Made by a program: the position numbers and the translations under genes
Notes under the pieces: model-generated
Database searches by the model: none
Told to the model about the DNA's origin: nothing
Seen by the model: the letters and a program-made list of their open reading frames with translations, nothing else
In this document: in pieces, positions 36,680 to 47,200 of the stretch
Layout: every line of letters begins with the position of its first letter
How positions within the stretch are numbered: the first letter of the stretch is position 1
Assembly (NCBI RefSeq): GCF_023715405.1
Contig: NZ_JAMBOC010000001.1
Location: forward strand, 1-64,000
Direction of reading: 5' to 3'
DNA length: 64,000 nt
Source: Solibacillus isronensis
Lineage (GTDB): Bacteria; Bacillota; Bacilli; Bacillales_A; Planococcaceae

Positions 36680-37600
36680 ATGGAAGTGCATTTTATAATT
36701 AATCCTTATGCGGGTAACGGGCAGGGGGTTAAGCGTTGGCATAAGTTTCACCACCAGTTGGCGATCCCGTATCAAATCCATTGGACAAAATACGAAGGAC
36801 ATTCGCAGCTGCTGGCAAAGGATATTGCCGGACGAGCAACAAAGGAAAACCCGGTCTGTCTAATTGCCATTGGCGGTGATGGGACGATTCATGAAGTGCT
36901 GAATGGTGCAGTACATTTTGAAAATGTCTATTTAGGGGCAATTTCGGCAGGCTCTGGTAATGATTTTGCCAGGGGGTATCAAGCATTCGAAACGAGCAAA
37001 CAAGTAGAGCAATTTGTAAACACAGTAAATAGCACTTCACATGATTGCGGGGTAGTGAGACAAGGTGGGAAAACCACATACTTTATCAATAATTTTGGTG
37101 TGGGGTTTGATGCATTAGTGGCGAACATCGCGAACAAGTCCACGCTGAAAAGGTCGCTTAATAAATGGAAACTCGGGAAGCTGAGCTATCCTTATTATGT
37201 CATTCACGCTCTTTTTACTTATAAACCGTTTAAGCTTACGATTGTCCATACAGGGAAAAAGAAGCAATTTCAAAACGTATGGTTTGTAACAGCGAGCAAT
37301 CAGCCTTATTTTGGAGGGGGAATGAAGTTATCCCCAGAATCTAATACGTCCGATGGGCAGTTTGAACTGACAGTCGTTTCCAATTTATCGAAATGGAAAT
37401 TGTTATTCCTTTTTGGAACAGTCTTTTTAGGGAAGCATACACTTTTGAAGGAAGTCGAGCAGTTTGCAGCGACGGATGCACAGTTGATGTTTGAGGAACC
37501 GGTCATGGCACATGCAGACGGTGAAACCCAAAAATTAGCACCCGGTCAAAATGAAATTGAAATAACTGTTCAGAAAAAAGCATGGAATTTAGCAAAATAA
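36680..37600 (+). CDS. ytlR: Diacylglycerol kinase-family lipid kinase (YtlR-like)
   Basis: 306 aa. The DAGK catalytic signature has GGDGTIHEVLNGA near residues 64-76, then SAGSGNDFARG, and a later YFGGGMKLSP. It probably phosphorylates a lipid or sphingoid-like substrate, which is not identified. B. subtilis YtlR holds the same position before the trmB/ytnP genes. ATG 36680 overlaps no gene and follows GGAAGATTAAATA. Confidence 0.88.
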   Translation: MEVHFIINPYAGNGQGVKRWHKFHHQLAIPYQIHWTKYEGHSQLLAKDIAGRATKENPVCLIAIGGDGTIHEVLNGAVHFENVYLGAISAGSGNDFARGYQAFETSKQVEQFVNTVNSTSHDCGVVRQGGKTTYFINNFGVGFDALVANIANKSTLKRSLNKWKLGKLSYPYYVIHALFTYKPFKLTIVHTGKKKQFQNVWFVTASNQPYFGGGMKLSPESNTSDGQFELTVVSNLSKWKLLFLFGTVFLGKHTLLKEVEQFAATDAQLMFEEPVMAHADGETQKLAPGQNEIEITVQKKAWNLAK

Positions 37601-37665
37601 AAGCAAACGAAGCTATTTTCCGTTATAATATGAGGCAGCTACACAATAGAAAAGAGGATAAGTAA

Positions 37666-38313
37666 GTGAGATTAAAGCATAAACCATGGGCAGCGGAATA
37701 TATTCAACAACATCCTGATGTAATTATTCCGAACCCGGAAGATTATAAAGGCAAGTGGATTGAAGCATTCGGCAACGACAATCCGATTCATATCGAAGTT
37801 GGTACGGGTAAAGGGCAATTCGTTTTAGGGATGGCATTGCAAAATCCGGAGATTAACTATATCGGTATTGAATTATTTGATAGTGTGATCGTCTGTGCCC
37901 TTGAAAAAATCGAAGCAGCAAACAAACCATCGAATTTGCGTTTGTTAAAAGTTGATGGTGCGAAGCTGGAAGAGTTTTTTGGGAAAGGGGATGTGGACCG
38001 TGTATATCTGAACTTCTCGGATCCATGGCCAAAAGTGCGACATGCAAAGCGTCGCCTGACACATGAAGGTTTCCTGAAAATTTATGAGAACATTTTAGTT
38101 GATAACGGTGAAATCCATTTCAAAACGGATAACCGTGGTCTTTTTGAATATTCACTCGTAAGTATGAACGAGTATGGTATGGCATTAAACTATGTATCGC
38201 TGGACTTACATGCGAATATGCCGGAAGATAATATTATGACAGAATACGAGGAGAAATTCTCGAAGCTCGGTCAACCAATATATCGACTAGAATGCCAATA
38301 CAAGACGAAATAA
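37666..38313 (+). CDS. trmB: tRNA (guanine-46-N7)-methyltransferase TrmB
   Basis: 215-aa SAM-dependent methyltransferase forming m7G46 in tRNA. Motif I is [15 protein letters not shown] at about residues 44-58, and the signature [15 protein letters not shown] is diagnostic of TrmB, as is [13 protein letters not shown]. The start GTG 37666 is preceded by AGAGGA, and the N terminus RLKHKPWA is family-typical. The next gene, ytnP, follows 23 nt later. Confidence 0.96.
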   Translation: MRLKHKPWAAEYIQQHPDVIIPNPEDYKGKWIEAFGNDNPIHIEVGTGKGQFVLGMALQNPEINYIGIELFDSVIVCALEKIEAANKPSNLRLLKVDGAKLEEFFGKGDVDRVYLNFSDPWPKVRHAKRRLTHEGFLKIYENILVDNGEIHFKTDNRGLFEYSLVSMNEYGMALNYVSLDLHANMPEDNIMTEYEEKFSKLGQPIYRLECQYKTK

Positions 38314-38336
38314 TAACGATTTAGGGGGATGGAGAA

Positions 38337-39197
38337 ATGGATCGATTTGAATTTCACAACATGACACTGACATGGTTACATGGGGGTGTCACAGCACTGG
38401 ATGGCGGAGCTATGTTTGGGGTAGTGCCAAAAGCACTGTGGTCTCGTAAATATCCGGTAAATGAATTGAACCAAATTGAATTAGCATGTGAACCAATTTT
38501 AATTCAATACGAGGGGAAAAATTACTTAATCGATTCTGGGGTAGGTGCTGGTAAGTTAAATGAAAAGCAACTGCGCAATTTCGGTGTTTCCGAAGAATCA
38601 ACAATTGAAAAAAGCTTAGCTGAAGCTGGATTACAGCCAAGTGATATTGATGCAATTCTGATGACACATCTACATTTTGATCATGCTGGCGGATTAACGA
38701 AGTGGGAAGGGGACAAGCTTGTTCCGGTTTTCCCTAATGCAGTTATTCACACGACACAGATTGAATGGGATGAGATGCGCAATCCGAATATCCGTTCAAA
38801 AAATACGTATTGGAAAGAAAACTGGGAGCCTGTACAGCATTTAGTCTCAACATATGAAGGGGAGCTGGAAGTGGCTCCAGGCTTAAAAATGATCCATACG
38901 GGCGGCCATAGTGAAGGGCATGCAATTATTCGCCTTGAACAAAATGGGGAAGTGGCGTTACATATGGCGGATATTATGCCGACACATGCCCACCAAAATC
39001 CGCTTTGGGTATTGGCATATGATGATTACCCGATGACAAGCGTATTTGCGAAGGAAAAGTTAATGAAAGAAGCGCTGTCAAATGGCTACCGTTTTATCTT
39101 CTACCATGATGCGTATTACCGCATGATTCAGTGGGATGCAACAGGCAAGGAAGTAACAGACAGCCTGGAACGTTCGAAACCGGCATTAATTAAGTAA
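38337..39197 (+). CDS. ytnP: Metallo-beta-lactamase-fold lactonase (YtnP-like)
   Basis: 286 aa. The MBL signature is [10 protein letters not shown] (residues about 105-114), with further ligands in [10 protein letters not shown] and [15 protein letters not shown]. subtilis YtnP is a quorum-quenching lactonase reported to inactivate N-acyl-homoserine lactones and a Streptomyces signalling inhibitor. The ATG follows GGGGGA. It ends at a bidirectional terminator. Substrate for this copy is inferred from homology. Confidence 0.9.
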   Translation: MDRFEFHNMTLTWLHGGVTALDGGAMFGVVPKALWSRKYPVNELNQIELACEPILIQYEGKNYLIDSGVGAGKLNEKQLRNFGVSEESTIEKSLAEAGLQPSDIDAILMTHLHFDHAGGLTKWEGDKLVPVFPNAVIHTTQIEWDEMRNPNIRSKNTYWKENWEPVQHLVSTYEGELEVAPGLKMIHTGGHSEGHAIIRLEQNGEVALHMADIMPTHAHQNPLWVLAYDDYPMTSVFAKEKLMKEALSNGYRFIFYHDAYYRMIQWDATGKEVTDSLERSKPALIK

Positions 39198-39202
39198 ACA
39201 CG

Positions 39203-39238
39203 AAAGCACCTGCATGATTATCGATGCAGGTGCTTTTA
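39203..39238. terminator. Bidirectional terminator after ytnP
   Basis: AAAGCACCTGCAT pairs with ATGCAGGTGCTTT across an 8-nt loop, T-run on the plus strand. Confidence 0.9.
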
Positions 39239-39646
39239 TTATCGATTACGTACTTTCAGCATATATTGAGTGTTTACAGTAATTAATATTATAGCAATGA
39301 TGAGAATGGCGAAAAGCTGGGATTCACCGGATGCGACTGAACAGAACATGCCTAGTAACAAGGAACATAGTAATAAAATATTCTCTAAATTAAATGCCGA
39401 ATATAACCCTTGTAACATGATATGGCGCTCGCCTTCGTCGGACATTTCAAACATCTTTTTCGTATATTGCTTATCATTATAAGAAGGGATTTCACGGTAC
39501 GGATACACATATTTAATATAATTGCCTACTAATGGTGTAGCAATAATAGCTAATAATATAGCAGGAATTGAAAGAATTTGAATAACGATTGACTGTTCTG
39601 TAATGATAGCTGCACAACCAAAAAAAATACGATGACTAAAATTACG
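39239..39646 (-). pseudogene. 5'-truncated remnant of a DUF3169-type membrane protein
   Basis: An open frame of about 135 codons without any ATG, GTG or TTG until GTG 39508. From 39646 it reads a hydrophobic helix (SIPAILLAIIATPLVGNYIK), then YVYPYREIPSYND, MSDEGERHIMLQGLYSAFN and two closing helices. This is the C-terminal part of a DUF3169-like protein, whose full members are about 230-250 aa with four helices. Its front end merges into the terminator hairpin of the upstream gene, so the N-terminal half appears deleted. Confidence 0.65.
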
Positions 39647-39652
39647 TCATCG
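39620..39652 (-). terminator. Terminator downstream of ytzB (minus strand)
   Basis: On the minus strand CGATGAC and GTCATCG pair over a 9-nt loop and are followed by TATTTTTTTT. The right arm and tail fall inside the DUF3169 remnant frame. Confidence 0.8.
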
Positions 39653-39663
39653 CATCTTTTACA

Positions 39664-39978
39664 TTATATTTGTTTAATATCTACAATGGCACCGGAACGG
39701 GCATCTGCTGCGAACTCGTAGTTTTCTGGCTCGCCGTTGATTGTACGTGAAATACCTCCACGGTAAACCGGAGTTTCTGTAAAGCCATTGCTGAAGTTTT
39801 CAGTTTTCATGTAAATCCAAGAACCATCAATTGGTGCATGTTTTTTAAATTCATCTTTAATGTTAGCTAAAATATGATCTGGGTTCGCAAATGGTGCGAC
39901 ACGATTGCTCATTTCCTTAACAATGACAGCAGCTGCCATCCCTGTTACAACCCCTATTGTAAAGTCTTTTAAATTCAT
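39664..39978 (-). CDS. ytzB: Small PepSY-type protein (YtzB-like)
   Basis: 104 aa. N-terminal hydrophobic stretch DFTIGVVTGMAAAVIVKEM suggests a membrane anchor. The rest has the PepSY-like IDGSWIYMKTE, YRGGISRTING and a C-terminal EFAADARSGAIVDIKQI. It matches the B. subtilis YtzB small protein found at the same place. In-frame TTG at 39996 lies in GAGGAGG, so ATG 39978 is the start. Function is unknown. Confidence 0.82.
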   Translation of the reverse strand: MNLKDFTIGVVTGMAAAVIVKEMSNRVAPFANPDHILANIKDEFKKHAPIDGSWIYMKTENFSNGFTETPVYRGGISRTINGEPENYEFAADARSGAIVDIKQI

Positions 39979-40124
39979 TTCAAAATACCTCCTCAAAATA
40001 GTGACTACATTTACTTTATCATATTCTGAAAATAGAGTAAAAATAATAGAAGGTTCGAAAGTCGAAATAGTGCATATAATTTATGGTATAATGAAGGCAA
40101 ATCTACATTTAGAGGTGTTACAGA

Positions 40125-41201
40125 ATGAATCAAGATACACTTGCTCTTTTTAAAACATTAACAGAACTGCCTGGTGCACCAGGGAATGAGCGTGCGGTCC
40201 GCAATTTTATGCGCTCGGAATTAGCAAAATATTCTGATGAAGTGATCCAGGATAATTTAGGTGGCGTATTTGGTGTTCGTAAACCAAAAGATGAACAAGC
40301 GCCAAAAATTTTAGTTGCTGGCCATATGGATGAAGTCGCTTTTATGGTTACTTCCATTACTGAAAACGGCATGATCCGTTTCCAAACACTTGGCGGCTGG
40401 TGGAATCAGGTTATGCTGGCACAGCGCGTTACGCTTTATACAAAAGACCGTGAAATCCCAGGTGTTATTGCATCAATTCCGCCGCACTTATTAACAGATG
40501 CGGAACGTTCTAAACCGATGGATATTAAAAATATGCTGATCGATATCGGAGCAGATTCAAAAGAAGATGCGATGAATTTAGGTGTACGTCCAGGACAATC
40601 CATTATTCCTGTATGTCCATTCACACCGATGGCCAATCCGAAAAAAATTATGGCAAAAGCGTGGGATAACCGCTACGGCTGTGGATTAGCGATTGAACTT
40701 TTAAAAGAGATTCACGGTCAAGAAGTGAAGAGCCATATTTATTCTGGAGCGAATGTTATGGAAGAGGTCGGTTTACGCGGTGCAGCGGTTTCATCTAATA
40801 TGATTAAACCTGATCTGTTTTTTGCATTGGATGCATCACCGGCGAATGATACATCTGGCGATAAAAATGAATTCGGTCAACTAGGTAAAGGAACATTACT
40901 ACGAATTTTAGACCGTTCAATGGTTACACACCGTGGTATGCGTGAATTTGTGCTGGACACAGCAGAATCAAACAATATTCCATACCAATATTTCGTCTCT
41001 CAAGGTGGTACAGACGCAGGACGTGTACACACTCAAAATGACGGGATTCCATCAGCTGTAATCGGGGTATGCTCACGTTATATTCACACATCTGCTTCGA
41101 TTATTCATGTGGATGATTATGCAGCTGCTAAAGAACTGTTAGTAAAATTAATTCAAACTGCCGACCGATCTACAATCGAATCTATTCGCGCAAACGTATA
41201 A
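40125..41201 (+). CDS. ytoP: M42-family aminopeptidase (YtoP-like)
   Basis: 358-aa metallo-aminopeptidase, homologous to glutamyl aminopeptidase and cellulase-M-type proteins. Metal and catalytic residues sit in [49 protein letters not shown] and a C-terminal [16 protein letters not shown]. It forms large TET-like particles in relatives. ATG 40125 follows AGAGGTG. B. subtilis ytoP is also here. A weak hairpin (GATGCGA/TCGCATT, 41228-41259) follows. Confidence 0.92.
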   Translation: MNQDTLALFKTLTELPGAPGNERAVRNFMRSELAKYSDEVIQDNLGGVFGVRKPKDEQAPKILVAGHMDEVAFMVTSITENGMIRFQTLGGWWNQVMLAQRVTLYTKDREIPGVIASIPPHLLTDAERSKPMDIKNMLIDIGADSKEDAMNLGVRPGQSIIPVCPFTPMANPKKIMAKAWDNRYGCGLAIELLKEIHGQEVKSHIYSGANVMEEVGLRGAAVSSNMIKPDLFFALDASPANDTSGDKNEFGQLGKGTLLRILDRSMVTHRGMREFVLDTAESNNIPYQYFVSQGGTDAGRVHTQNDGIPSAVIGVCSRYIHTSASIIHVDDYAAAKELLVKLIQTADRSTIESIRANV

Positions 41202-41227
41202 AAAAAACCAATATTATATTATAATAC

Positions 41228-41259
41228 AAGGATGCGAACTTATCGCATTCTTGTTTTTT
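41228..41259 (+). terminator. Weak terminator after the M42 peptidase gene
   Basis: GGATGCGA pairs with TCGCATTC (one wobble) across a 5-nt loop, followed by TTGTTTTTT. Confidence 0.65.
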
Positions 41260-41358
41260 AGTTGCGGATAATGGGTTTAACGTGACTTACATAAAAATCG
41301 GTAAACTATTTTATATAGGTATAGACCGTTTAAAAACGAATAGCTTGGAGATGAAATA

Positions 41359-41895
41359 ATGAGAGTAGCAGTCGGATCGAAAAATAAGGCGAAATTAGGT
41401 GCCGTTGAAGCAATTGTCAAACAGTATTTCCCTGAAGCCACAATCGAAAATATGGAAGTGCCTTCAGATGTATCAATTCAGCCCTTCTCAAATGAAGAAA
41501 CGAGACAAGGGGCGATCAACCGTGCACGTCATACAATGATGCTTACAAATGCTGATATAACATTTGGACTTGAAGGCGGCGTCGATGAAATCGAAGGAAC
41601 AATGTATTGCTGTAACTGGGGGGCGGCTGTTTTGAAGGATGGGACAGTCATTGCCAGCTCAGGAGCTCAATTTGCCTTACCGGAAGAAATTGCACAGGAG
41701 CTTCGTATGGGCAAGGAACTCGGACCGGTGATGGACGTCTATACAGATAGCGAAAATATTCGCCATCATCAAGGAGCAGTTGGTATTTTTTCAAATAATT
41801 TAATCGACCGAAAAGAAATGTTTGAACATATTGTTAAGTTATTAGTCGGTCAAATCTTGTTTAAAATAAACAAAGAGCAATCGGACCGGATGTAG
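41359..41895 (+). CDS. DUF84/YjjX-type inosine/xanthosine triphosphatase
   Basis: 178 aa. The N terminus VAVGSKNKAKLGAVEAIV is the Maf/Ham1-fold phosphate site, and FGLEGGVDEIEGTMYCCNWGA is the YjjX/DUF84 core. The protein hydrolyses non-canonical (d)ITP/XTP in E. coli YjjX, preventing their incorporation; that activity is inferred here. It has no operon partner, but is read with the lipoprotein gene 70 nt downstream. Not present at this position in B. subtilis. Confidence 0.85.
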   Translation: MRVAVGSKNKAKLGAVEAIVKQYFPEATIENMEVPSDVSIQPFSNEETRQGAINRARHTMMLTNADITFGLEGGVDEIEGTMYCCNWGAAVLKDGTVIASSGAQFALPEEIAQELRMGKELGPVMDVYTDSENIRHHQGAVGIFSNNLIDRKEMFEHIVKLLVGQILFKINKEQSDRM

Positions 41896-41967
41896 AGCAC
41901 AATCGTTGCATTACGGCTCGAAAAATTATTATGATACTGATGGAACGTTTGAAAGAGAGGGAAAACA

Positions 41968-42486
41968 ATGAGTCGTAAATGGATACATGCGTTTTTGCTT
42001 ACTTCACTTGTTGTTATATTATCAGCATGCAGTCAAACAGTTGAAGAACAGGCACAAGCAGGGATGGAAAATGCTGAAACAATGTTTAGCAACGAAGCGA
42101 ATGAAGCAAACAAAACGATTGGACATATAGAACTATACTTACCAAAAGGATATAGTATTGAAAAAGGAATCGATGAATTGAATTATACGATTCTGAACGG
42201 TAAAGATTCCTATATATTATTCGTTAATCAAAATGAACCGGAAGACAGTCAGTTACAATATGACTTGTTAAAGCAGGAAAACAAAAATGAAATTGTTGAA
42301 GAGAAAACATTCGAATCGGATGGACAATTCGGATTTTCTGCTGTCACAAAATTTCCTGAAGAGAAATATGAGCTGATCGTTAATTTAGGCGGCGTTAAGC
42401 TGTCGACTATTTCCGAGAATAAGAAAATTGAAGATAAAATCCAGGAAATGATGGAAATTGTGAAAACAGTGAAAGTGGTTAACTAG
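41968..42486 (+). CDS. Lipoprotein of unknown function
   Basis: 172 aa with a lipoprotein signal peptide: basic start SRKWIH, a hydrophobic core, and lipobox LSAC with Cys21. The mature part starts with an acidic, Gln/Glu/Ala-rich helix and then a domain IGHIELYLPKGYSIEKG and GQFGFSAVTKFPEEKYELIVNLGG, probably beta-rich. It should sit on the outer face of the membrane. The family is not recognised. ATG 41968 follows AGAGAGGG. Confidence 0.72.
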   Translation: MSRKWIHAFLLTSLVVILSACSQTVEEQAQAGMENAETMFSNEANEANKTIGHIELYLPKGYSIEKGIDELNYTILNGKDSYILFVNQNEPEDSQLQYDLLKQENKNEIVEEKTFESDGQFGFSAVTKFPEEKYELIVNLGGVKLSTISENKKIEDKIQEMMEIVKTVKVVN

Positions 42487-42545
42487 TTGAGGCGTTGAGT
42501 AAAGTAATCATATAGCTTTTTTGTTACAATAGATGAAGTAAATGG

Positions 42546-42573
42546 AACGGTTCACATTTGTGAGCCGTTTTTG
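42546..42573 (+). terminator. Terminator upstream of ytpQ
   Basis: AACGGTTCACA pairs with TGTGAGCCGTT across a 2-nt loop, followed by TTTGATT. It ends 22 nt before the ytpQ start. Confidence 0.75.
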
Positions 42574-42594
42574 ATTAGATAAAGGAGTGGTTGA

Positions 42595-43410
42595 ATGGAA
42601 TCGAAACAGTTAGTAGCTGAACTGAAGACTAAGCTAGGTGAGGCAAACTTTACATTCACATTCGATGAAAAGCATGATAAATTACGTCTTGAACATAAAA
42701 AAATTGGACGAGGGATGGATATCTCTTTACCCGAAATTTTAACGAAGTACGAAAAGAAAAAACAGCAGGCAATTGATGAAGTAATTTATACAATTGAGCA
42801 AACATTTTTAGCGATGCAGCGGGAAAAAGAACAGGGTTTTGCCGGTCTTGCTTCTGTTTATCCAATTATCCGCTCAACATCCTTCCCTAAAAAGTCGAAT
42901 GATGGTCATGCTTTTGTCATGACAGATCATACAGCGGAAACACGTATTTATTATGCGCTCGATTTAGGTACAACTTATCGTTTAATTGATGAGTCAATGT
43001 TGCCGAAATTAAATGTAACAGAGGAGCATATACGTGAAGCTGCACGTTTTTCTGTAAAAAAATTGCCGACTTCTGTTAAACGTGATGAAGTTTCCGGTAA
43101 TGTTTATTACTTTTTAAATCAGAATGACGGTTATGATGCAAGCCGTATTTTAAACGAAAGCTTTTTGAAAGAAATGGAAAGTCAAATTGAAGGCGAAATG
43201 ACGGTATCTGTCCCGCACCAGGACGTATTAATTATTGGTGATATTCGGAATGAAGTAGGGTATGATGTATTAGCGCAGATGACGATGCATTTCTTTACAG
43301 TTGGCGCGGTTCCGATTACGAGCTTGTCATTTGTATATGAAAACGGTCATTTAGAACCAATATTTATTTTAGCGAAAAACAAAGTAAAAAAGGAGCAAGA
43401 AGAAAAATGA
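42595..43410 (+). CDS. ytpQ: DUF1444 protein (YtpQ-like)
   Basis: 271 aa, all-soluble. The N-terminal segment KLRLEHKKIGRGMDISLPEIL and a middle part YPIIRSTSFPKKSNDGHAF match the DUF1444/YtpQ family, which has no assigned function. The C-terminal half holds VSVPHQDVLIIGDIRNEVGYDVLAQMTMHFF. The ATGA overlap with ytpR couples translation. B. subtilis has ytpQ-ytpR-ytpS in the same order. Confidence 0.86.
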   Translation: MESKQLVAELKTKLGEANFTFTFDEKHDKLRLEHKKIGRGMDISLPEILTKYEKKKQQAIDEVIYTIEQTFLAMQREKEQGFAGLASVYPIIRSTSFPKKSNDGHAFVMTDHTAETRIYYALDLGTTYRLIDESMLPKLNVTEEHIREAARFSVKKLPTSVKRDEVSGNVYYFLNQNDGYDASRILNESFLKEMESQIEGEMTVSVPHQDVLIIGDIRNEVGYDVLAQMTMHFFTVGAVPITSLSFVYENGHLEPIFILAKNKVKKEQEEK

Positions 43411-44021
43411 AAGTAGCTTACAACAAAGCACATGTAGGAGATGTCCTATTAGTTCAATTATCAATGGAGCCAATCGTAAAAACAGCGATGGATCGCGCTG
43501 GCGATGTAGCCATTTTAAAAGAAGAGACAACTGGTGAAGTGAAAGCATTTAACCTTTTTAATGCTAGCAAGTACGTAGAACTGGATGTTGCAGGGAATGT
43601 GGAAGTAACACCGGAACTTGTAGAGAAAATAGAAGCAGCTTTAAAAGCAAATGGCGCAGAAATTTCTCTAGATGTAGACTTCTCACCAAAATTTGTAGTT
43701 GGCTATGTTGAATCAAAAGAAAAGCATCCAAATGCAGATAAACTAAGTGTTTGTAAAGTAAACGTTGGAGATGAAACATTACAAATCGTATGTGGAGCAC
43801 CGAATGTTGACGCAGGCCAAAAAGTAGTTGTAGCTAAAGTTGGCGCTGTTATGCCTTCTGGTCTATTGATCAAAGAAGGTAACTTACGCGGTGAAGATTC
43901 ATTCGGTATGCTTTGCTCTGCACGTGAACTAGCAATTCCAGGCGCACCTGAAGTAAAAGGTATTTTAGTGCTGGAAGATTCTGCAGAAGTAGGAAGCCCA
44001 TTCGAGGTTCCAACTCGTTAA
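43407..44021 (+). CDS. ytpR: tRNA-binding-domain protein YtpR
   Basis: 204 aa with an OB-fold tRNA-binding domain of the PheT-N/EMAPII type (YVESKEKHPNADKLSVCKVNVGDETLQIVCGAPNV). The N-terminal half is a short YtpR-specific region. Relatives bind tRNA or RNA; its physiological partner is unknown. The start overlaps ytpQ by 4 nt and a strong terminator follows the gene, before sftA. Confidence 0.93.
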   Translation: MKVAYNKAHVGDVLLVQLSMEPIVKTAMDRAGDVAILKEETTGEVKAFNLFNASKYVELDVAGNVEVTPELVEKIEAALKANGAEISLDVDFSPKFVVGYVESKEKHPNADKLSVCKVNVGDETLQIVCGAPNVDAGQKVVVAKVGAVMPSGLLIKEGNLRGEDSFGMLCSARELAIPGAPEVKGILVLEDSAEVGSPFEVPTR

Positions 44022-44033
44022 TAAGTACGATAA

Positions 44034-44074
44034 GTTAGTATGTTGAGCTGAGTCTCTCATACTAACTTTTTTTT
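44034..44074 (+). terminator. Terminator of ytpQR
   Basis: GTTAGTATG pairs with CATACTAAC across a 15-nt loop, followed by an eight-T run. Confidence 0.87.
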
Positions 44075-44231
44075 ATCCTTAAAAATATCAGCGACAAAGC
44101 GCATTTACCCGGCAAATATGATATGCTTTTGAGGTGTATATTATTTATACACAGCAATTTAAATAAGAATAAAGACCGTTGCAAATAGTGGAATTTGTAC
44201 GGCAATGTTTTTAAGGAAAGAAGTGGTATTT

Positions 44232-47200
44232 ATGAGTTGGATTAAAAATAAATTTAATAAGCTATTTAAAATGGATTCAGATGAAGAATATGATGAGTAT
44301 GATGATTCTCCAAAAATGGATGAAATAGATCAAACAAAACAATCACAAGCGCAGCAAAATTATTATGAAGAACCTGATGCGCCGAAAAAAGCATTCCGTT
44401 TTCCTTTAATAGAAGATGATTATGAAGAAACAGTTAAGCAAGAAAATGAGCAGCGACAAACGACGCGCTTTTATGATGATGATAAGGAAGAACTGACATT
44501 ACCAAATTATTTGCAAAAGCATACAGCCAAGGAAGTATATGAAGTCGAAGTATCCGGTATACGAGATTTACTGGAACGCCGCCGCAAAGGGAAAGGCCAC
44601 ACAAATGTCGTGCATACAAGAGATCCTGTACGACGTTTACCGAATTTAAAAGAAGAACGGGAAGCGATACGTCACAATAAGCCTGTACGCGCAGAAAGAA
44701 CTGAAAATAAACAAATTTTAAAACCGATCGAAATTAGGAAACGTTTTATTCCTACCGATGTTCCGTCGCCTGTACATGGTTTTAAAAAGCCGTCATCAAT
44801 TGAAAAATTAATTGAAAAGCAGCAGGATGAAAAGCTTAAAAATGAAGAGCACGAACATAAATCACTAATTGAACCAGAACATAATGAAACGGCAGAACAG
44901 CCGACTGAACCGGTTGATGTACAACCAAATGAGGAAGAACAACAAGCTGTAACAAATTATGAACAAGAAATACATGAGCCTTATTCAGAAGAAGAAATTG
45001 CCCAAACTGAACCACTTGAATCAGAACCTGAACTTGCCCCTGTGAATGAGGAAGAATTGATCGAAGTCGAAAATGACGAATCAATTGAAGAAGACAAGCA
45101 ACCGGTGAAAGAAGAGGTGCTTGAACAACGGACAGAAGCAGTTGTCGAAATAGAAGATGAAGCGGAAGAAGTAGTGAAAGAGGAACCTTCCGTTGCAGAA
45201 ACAATCAGTGATGTACAAGTGAAGCATGTAACAATTGAAAATTCGACAATACACATCGGTCAATTAAATGTGGAGCAAATGCCTCCATCTGAAGAAGCCA
45301 TTGTAATTGAAGAGAAGAAGGAAGAAACGGATGCAGTACAGCCAATCAGTACGAGAAGCCGTGTTCCTTTTAATGTGGTGATGCTGAAGTCAGACAAGCA
45401 AAAACTGATGACGAAGCAATTTGTTGAACAGCAGTTAAGCATGCAAAGTAAAAAAAATAAACTAGACGAAGTAAAGCAAGAAAACATTATGAATCCGGTT
45501 GAAGAAACTAATGAAGTTCATACTGAACTAGAGGATATAGTGCAACATGAAAAGAATGATGAAATAGAAGCTGTTAAAAAGGAAGCTCAGTTATCTCAGA
45601 ATGAAGTACGACCTGTACAGGAAAATGCTGAAATCATTACTTTTAACGAACAGGTTGTGAAGCATGAACCGACTAATCAGTATGAAGAGGAAACGATGAG
45701 GGTACCTATTTCTACATCTATTGGGTTGTTGGAACGTGAATCCGATATACCTGCAAAAGTAGAAGAGTTATTAGAAGTAGCAGCGACTACGGAAGCAGTA
45801 GTAGAAGAAGTTCCAGAAACGCTGAACGTTCAAGAAGTACCGGAAATCCAAGAGGTAACAGAACTTCCGTCAGTTGAAGAAGAGGAAGAGCCAATTGTTG
45901 AAGAAACAGCAGACGTAAAAGCACCTTCTACTCAAGAAGTGATAGCAGAGGAAGCTGAGACCGTAATAGAAGCACCTCCAGTTAAAAGGATACCTTATGT
46001 AAAGCCACCTCTTGAATACTTAGTACCGCCGGAGGAAATGGTGGAAGACCGCGACTGGATGGATGAACAAGGCGAAAATTTAGTGGAAGCACTATCCCAT
46101 TTCCAAGTTCAGGCGCAGATTGAATCGATTGTCCAAGGACCGGCCGTTACACAATTTGAAATTACAGTAGGGCACGGGACGAAGGTAAGCAAAGTCCGCA
46201 ATTTAACGGATGATATTAAATTGGCATTAGCTGCAAAAGATATTCGAATTGATGCGCCAATTCCGGGGAAACGATCGATCGGTATTGAAATTCCAAACCG
46301 GATTTCTCGTTCGGTGCGCCTATCAGAAGTGACAGAATCAGCTTCGTTTAAAGATTCAGATTCCCCATTGGAAGCAGCACTTGGTTTGGATTTAACAGGA
46401 AAGCCAGTCACAATCGACTTACGGAAAATGCCGCATGGTCTGATCGCCGGTGCCACAGGATCGGGTAAATCGGTATGTATTAACTCGATTTTAGTCAGCC
46501 TGCTGTATAAAGCAAATCCGAATGAATTAAAACTTATGCTGATTGACCCGAAAATGGTAGAACTGGCGCCATTTAACCATATTCCGCATTTAGTCAGCCC
46601 TGTTATTACAGATGTTAAAGCAGCGACTGCAGCGTTAAAATGGGCAGTTGAGGAAATGGAAAGACGTTATGAGTTATTTATGCACAGCGGTGCACGTAAA
46701 ATAGAAGCATATAATAAAATGTGTGATGCAAATGGTATGTATGCACAGAAGCTTCCTTACTTATTAATTGTCATCGATGAGTTGGCAGATTTAATGATGA
46801 TGTCCCCACAAGATGTGGAAGACAGCATTGTACGAATTACGCAAAAGGCCCGTGCTGCAGGAATACACTTAATTGTTGCTACACAGCGCCCATCAGTAGA
46901 TGTTATAACTGGTCTGATAAAGTCCAATATTCCAACGCGTATCGCCTTTTCAGTATCATCACAAATCGACTCTCGCACAATTTTGGATTCACAGGGTGCA
47001 GAACGATTGCTGGGACGCGGAGATATGCTATATTTAGGAAATGGAATGTCGGCTCCAACCCGTATTCAAGGTACATTTGTAACAGATGATGAGATCGAAG
47101 AAATTATCGAGTATGTACGTGAACAAGGAGAGCCACAATATATTTTTAAACAGGAAGAATTATTAAAACGCTCAGAAACAATAGAGGAACAAGATGAGTT

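Noticed and set aside
44205..44231. In-frame upstream start of sftA
   Set aside because: The ribosome binding sequence lies within this extension and fits ATG 44232.
45081..45487. Minus-strand Ser/Phe-rich ORFs antisense to the sftA linker
   Set aside because: They are complements of the Glu/Val-rich repetitive coding sequence.
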